NCBI GenBank assembly: GCA_003585735.1
Contig: NQOH01000004.1
Location: 23,344-31,072 of the forward strand
From: Gardnerella kenyensis
GTDB lineage: Bacteria; Actinomycetota; Actinomycetes; Actinomycetales; Bifidobacteriaceae
Reading direction: 5' to 3'
Length of the DNA stretch: 7,729 nucleotides
Each line of letters opens with the position of its first letter. The first letter of the stretch is position 1. The position numbers were made by a program, and so were the translations under genes. The notes beneath the pieces are model-generated. The model did no database searches. It was not told the origin of the DNA and saw nothing but the letters and a program-made list of their open reading frames with translations. Positions 5,537 to 7,729 of the stretch are shown here, one piece after another.

Positions 5537-7618
5537 ATGGTTGGAATGATTGCAAAAGAAGACATTGAGCGCGTGCGCGCCGTAGCAGACTTATATGATA
5601 TTGTGTCTGCAACAGTGACGCTTAAGCCTTCTGGAACTGGCACTTTTGTTGGCCTTTGCCCATTCCACGACGAAAAAACGCCAAGCTTTAGTGTGCGCCC
5701 AAGCCTAGGCGTGTGGCACTGCTTTGGATGCGGCGCCGGCGGAGATGTGTTCAAATACGTTGAGCAAAAAGAAAATATTGATTTTCGTGAAGCAGTAGAG
5801 CTTTTAGCAGACCGCTACCATATTGAAATGCACTACAAGCAGGTTCAAAATGGTGATGCTCAAGCTCACGCTGGTTCTAAGCGAGCAAGGCTTTTAGAAG
5901 CAAACGAAGAAGCGCAAAAATTCTTTGTTTCAAATCTTAATACTGAGGAAGCTGCTGCAGCGCGAAATCTTCTTGCAGGTCGAAACTTTACACCTCAACA
6001 AAGTGCGCGTTTTTCTTGTGGCTACGCTCCTAAAGGTTGGGATAATTTAGTTAGATATTTATCAAATAAAGGCTTTACGCGTCAAGAGCTTCTCGACGCA
6101 GGTCTTGCTAGACTAGGTCAGCGCGGAATATACGATTACTTCCGCGGAAGATTGACTTGGCCTATTCGCGATTCGACTGGCAGAACTCTTGGCTTTGGTG
6201 CTAGAAAACTTTACGACGACGATTCTATTAGTGCGAAATATATTAACACTCCCGATACTGCGCTGTACCGCAAAACGCAAGTTTTGTACGGAATTGATTT
6301 AGCTAAAGCAAATATTGTAAAAAAGCGCCAAGTCGTAATAGTTGAAGGCTATACAGACGTTATGGCATGCCATTTAGCTGGAGTCGACACTGCTGTTGCA
6401 ACTTGCGGAACTGCTTTCGGCGTTGAGCATGCAAAAATCGTGCGAAGGCTTATTTCGGATGATTCTTTGGGTGCAATCCAGCTCGTGGGGCCAGTAAAAG
6501 TAGATGGGCAGTCTGTAAGCTCGCGCATTGTATTTACTTTTGACGGTGATGCTGCAGGTCAGAAGGCTGCGTTACACGCTTTTGGTTTGGATTCTGCATT
6601 TTTAACTCAAACTTTTGTTTCTGTAGCTGACAATAATCTCGATCCTTGCGATTTGCGCATTCAGCGCGGTGACGAAGCTGTGCGCTCGCTTGTTTCTCAC
6701 GCAAGTCCGCTTTACGATTTCGTTATCGACACTGTAATTAACCGTTTTGATACTTCGTTCACAACCGGCCAGATGGGTGCTGTTAAGGCTGTGGCGCCTC
6801 TTATTGCGCAAATTCGTGACCGTTCTCTGCTTGACTTGTATGCGCGTAAAGCTGTTCGCGCAATCGGTGTTGATTTGGCTGTTATGCGCCGAGAAGTTGA
6901 AGTTTCACGTCGTCGCTTGCAAGTTCATGACGAGGATGCGTACGCGTCTAAGCGTAGTTCTGCTTTATTTGGACAGCAAGTAAGCGATTCTCGTTCTGCA
7001 GATTCGCCTGTTTCGCGCATGCAAATTGCGCGCTCGTCTGCTAAAAATCAGCATTATTATCGAGTCGATGATGTTGTATTCATGTGTGAGCAGCAATGTA
7101 TGGCTTTGTTGCTGCAAGTTCCTCTTGCTTTTAATGAGAAATTATTTGCGCAACTTACGTTGAATAATTTTATTACTCCAGTATTTCGAACGCTATTCCA
7201 AGCTTTTGTTGCAGCTGGAGGATTGCCGACTGGCAACGTTACGCAAGGATTGTGGTTGCACATGATGACTAAGGCAGCAGGTCCTTTGCTTGAGCCTGTT
7301 ATTACGGAACTTTCCGTTATGCCTTTGCCTCTTCCTGCGCCATCTGACTCGTTAGAGGATGGTAATGCCGTCAATCACCAAAATCAGCAAGCTTCTAACG
7401 GGTCTCCTTCGGATCTTTTACGAAAAGCTACTGTTGCGGAAAGCAAGTATGCAAATGAGCTGCTTATTAAGCTTTTAGATGTTGGTTTTATGCGTAGAAT
7501 CGGAGCGGCTAGAGCGCGAATGACTAAACTTCCAGACGGTCAAGAAAAAATTGCGCTTCTTGGGCAAATTACTTCAATGGAAGCGGCTCGCAAAAACTTG
7601 CAGTCGCAAATCATGTAG
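5537..7618 (+). CDS. dnaG: DNA primase DnaG
   Basis: DnaG makes RNA primers for replication and works with the replicative helicase. From the ATG at 5537 the protein has 693 residues, normal for actinobacterial primases. The N-terminal zinc finger uses Cys41, His44, Cys62 and Cys65 (LCPFHDEKTPSFSV and WHCFGCG). The catalytic TOPRIM core contains Glu270 in VVIVEGYTDVM and the acidic pair Asp336 and Asp338 in FTFDGDAAGQKAA. The C-terminal helical part (about 530-693) should bind helicase. Between the two TOPRIM motifs, residues 311-330 appear longer than in other primases by roughly 14 residues. An upstream in-frame ATG at 5408 would add 43 residues that do not look like primase, so it is rejected. 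No Shine-Dalgarno precedes 5537; TAAGCT at 5524-5529, 7 bases before the ATG, could instead be the -10 of a leaderless transcript. A second in-frame ATG at 5546 is possible. Confidence 0.96.
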   Translation: MVGMIAKEDIERVRAVADLYDIVSATVTLKPSGTGTFVGLCPFHDEKTPSFSVRPSLGVWHCFGCGAGGDVFKYVEQKENIDFREAVELLADRYHIEMHYKQVQNGDAQAHAGSKRARLLEANEEAQKFFVSNLNTEEAAAARNLLAGRNFTPQQSARFSCGYAPKGWDNLVRYLSNKGFTRQELLDAGLARLGQRGIYDYFRGRLTWPIRDSTGRTLGFGARKLYDDDSISAKYINTPDTALYRKTQVLYGIDLAKANIVKKRQVVIVEGYTDVMACHLAGVDTAVATCGTAFGVEHAKIVRRLISDDSLGAIQLVGPVKVDGQSVSSRIVFTFDGDAAGQKAALHAFGLDSAFLTQTFVSVADNNLDPCDLRIQRGDEAVRSLVSHASPLYDFVIDTVINRFDTSFTTGQMGAVKAVAPLIAQIRDRSLLDLYARKAVRAIGVDLAVMRREVEVSRRRLQVHDEDAYASKRSSALFGQQVSDSRSADSPVSRMQIARSSAKNQHYYRVDDVVFMCEQQCMALLLQVPLAFNEKLFAQLTLNNFITPVFRTLFQAFVAAGGLPTGNVTQGLWLHMMTKAAGPLLEPVITELSVMPLPLPAPSDSLEDGNAVNHQNQQASNGSPSDLLRKATVAESKYANELLIKLLDVGFMRRIGAARARMTKLPDGQEKIALLGQITSMEAARKNLQSQIM

Positions 7619-7729
7619 CCTTTAATACAATCTTTTGCAAGTTGTAATTCATTCGCGTGGATATTAGTGTGGTAGAGATTTGAGATTTTTCGCACTGAAC
7701 GAAGGCGGACGTCAGAGCCGAAGGCTGCT
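7619..7729. other. Tail after dnaG with no supported gene
   Basis: Several frames are open to the window end on both strands, but none has a convincing start with a ribosome binding site or a recognisable protein. A small hairpin AGCC-GAA-GGCT (7716-7726) is present without a U-run. No clear terminator for dnaG is visible. The region could be the beginning of a following gene or RNA cut by the window edge. Confidence 0.5.

Noticed and set aside
7701..7729. GCCGAAGG resembling part of a glycine riboswitch
   Set aside because: The preceding GGAGAG element and following pairing are missing within the window; a short match alone is not enough.
7680..7729. TTG start for a following gene (MRFFALNEGG...)
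   Set aside because: No adequate ribosome binding site and too little sequence to recognise a protein.

Overview
This window most likely comes from the chromosome of a low-GC member of the Bifidobacteriaceae, with Gardnerella the best guess. The AI-2 synthase, alanine racemase, dGTPase-like protein and primase all read like bifidobacterial or actinobacterial family members. The base composition looks by eye to be in the low-to-mid 40s % GC, which is too low for most Bifidobacterium. This is inferred from protein character and was not checked against a database.

Layout, left to right. (1) luxS (69-563) and a GNAT-family acetyltransferase (588-1130) lie 24 bp apart on the + strand and probably share a transcript. 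(2) A 127-bp spacer holds a 10-bp tandem repeat and leads to alr (alanine racemase, best start 1261). (3) dgt (HD-domain dGTP triphosphohydrolase-like, 2665-3948) follows alr after 51 bp, and a 14-bp tandem repeat covers the alr stop codon. (4) A perfect 12-bp-stem hairpin terminator (about 3955-4000) and an 18-bp tandem repeat separate dgt from a convergent minus-strand gene (4082-5323). That gene encodes a secreted, repeat-rich protein that I do not recognise. (5) A 213-bp divergent spacer carries a candidate minus-strand promoter and a leader with three stacked hairpins. (6) dnaG (primase, start 5537, end 7618) is on the + strand. (7) The last 111 bp hold no gene I can support.

Functionally this is mostly housekeeping: methyl-cycle recycling and AI-2 synthesis (LuxS), D-alanine for peptidoglycan (Alr), dNTP pool control (Dgt) and replication priming (DnaG). 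In other Actinobacteria dgt and dnaG are direct neighbours (Rv2344c and Rv2343c in M. tuberculosis). Here the secreted-protein gene sits between them in the opposite orientation, with its own promoter, structured leader and terminator, so it looks like an accessory insertion into a conserved pair.

I see no new multi-gene system. The most unusual material is the minus-strand secreted protein and its surroundings: its last third is built from three different 15-bp/5-residue repeat families, and its leader could hide its own ribosome binding site. Short tandem repeats of 10, 14 and 18 bp also sit in three of the spacers. These look like likely sites of strain-to-strain length variation.
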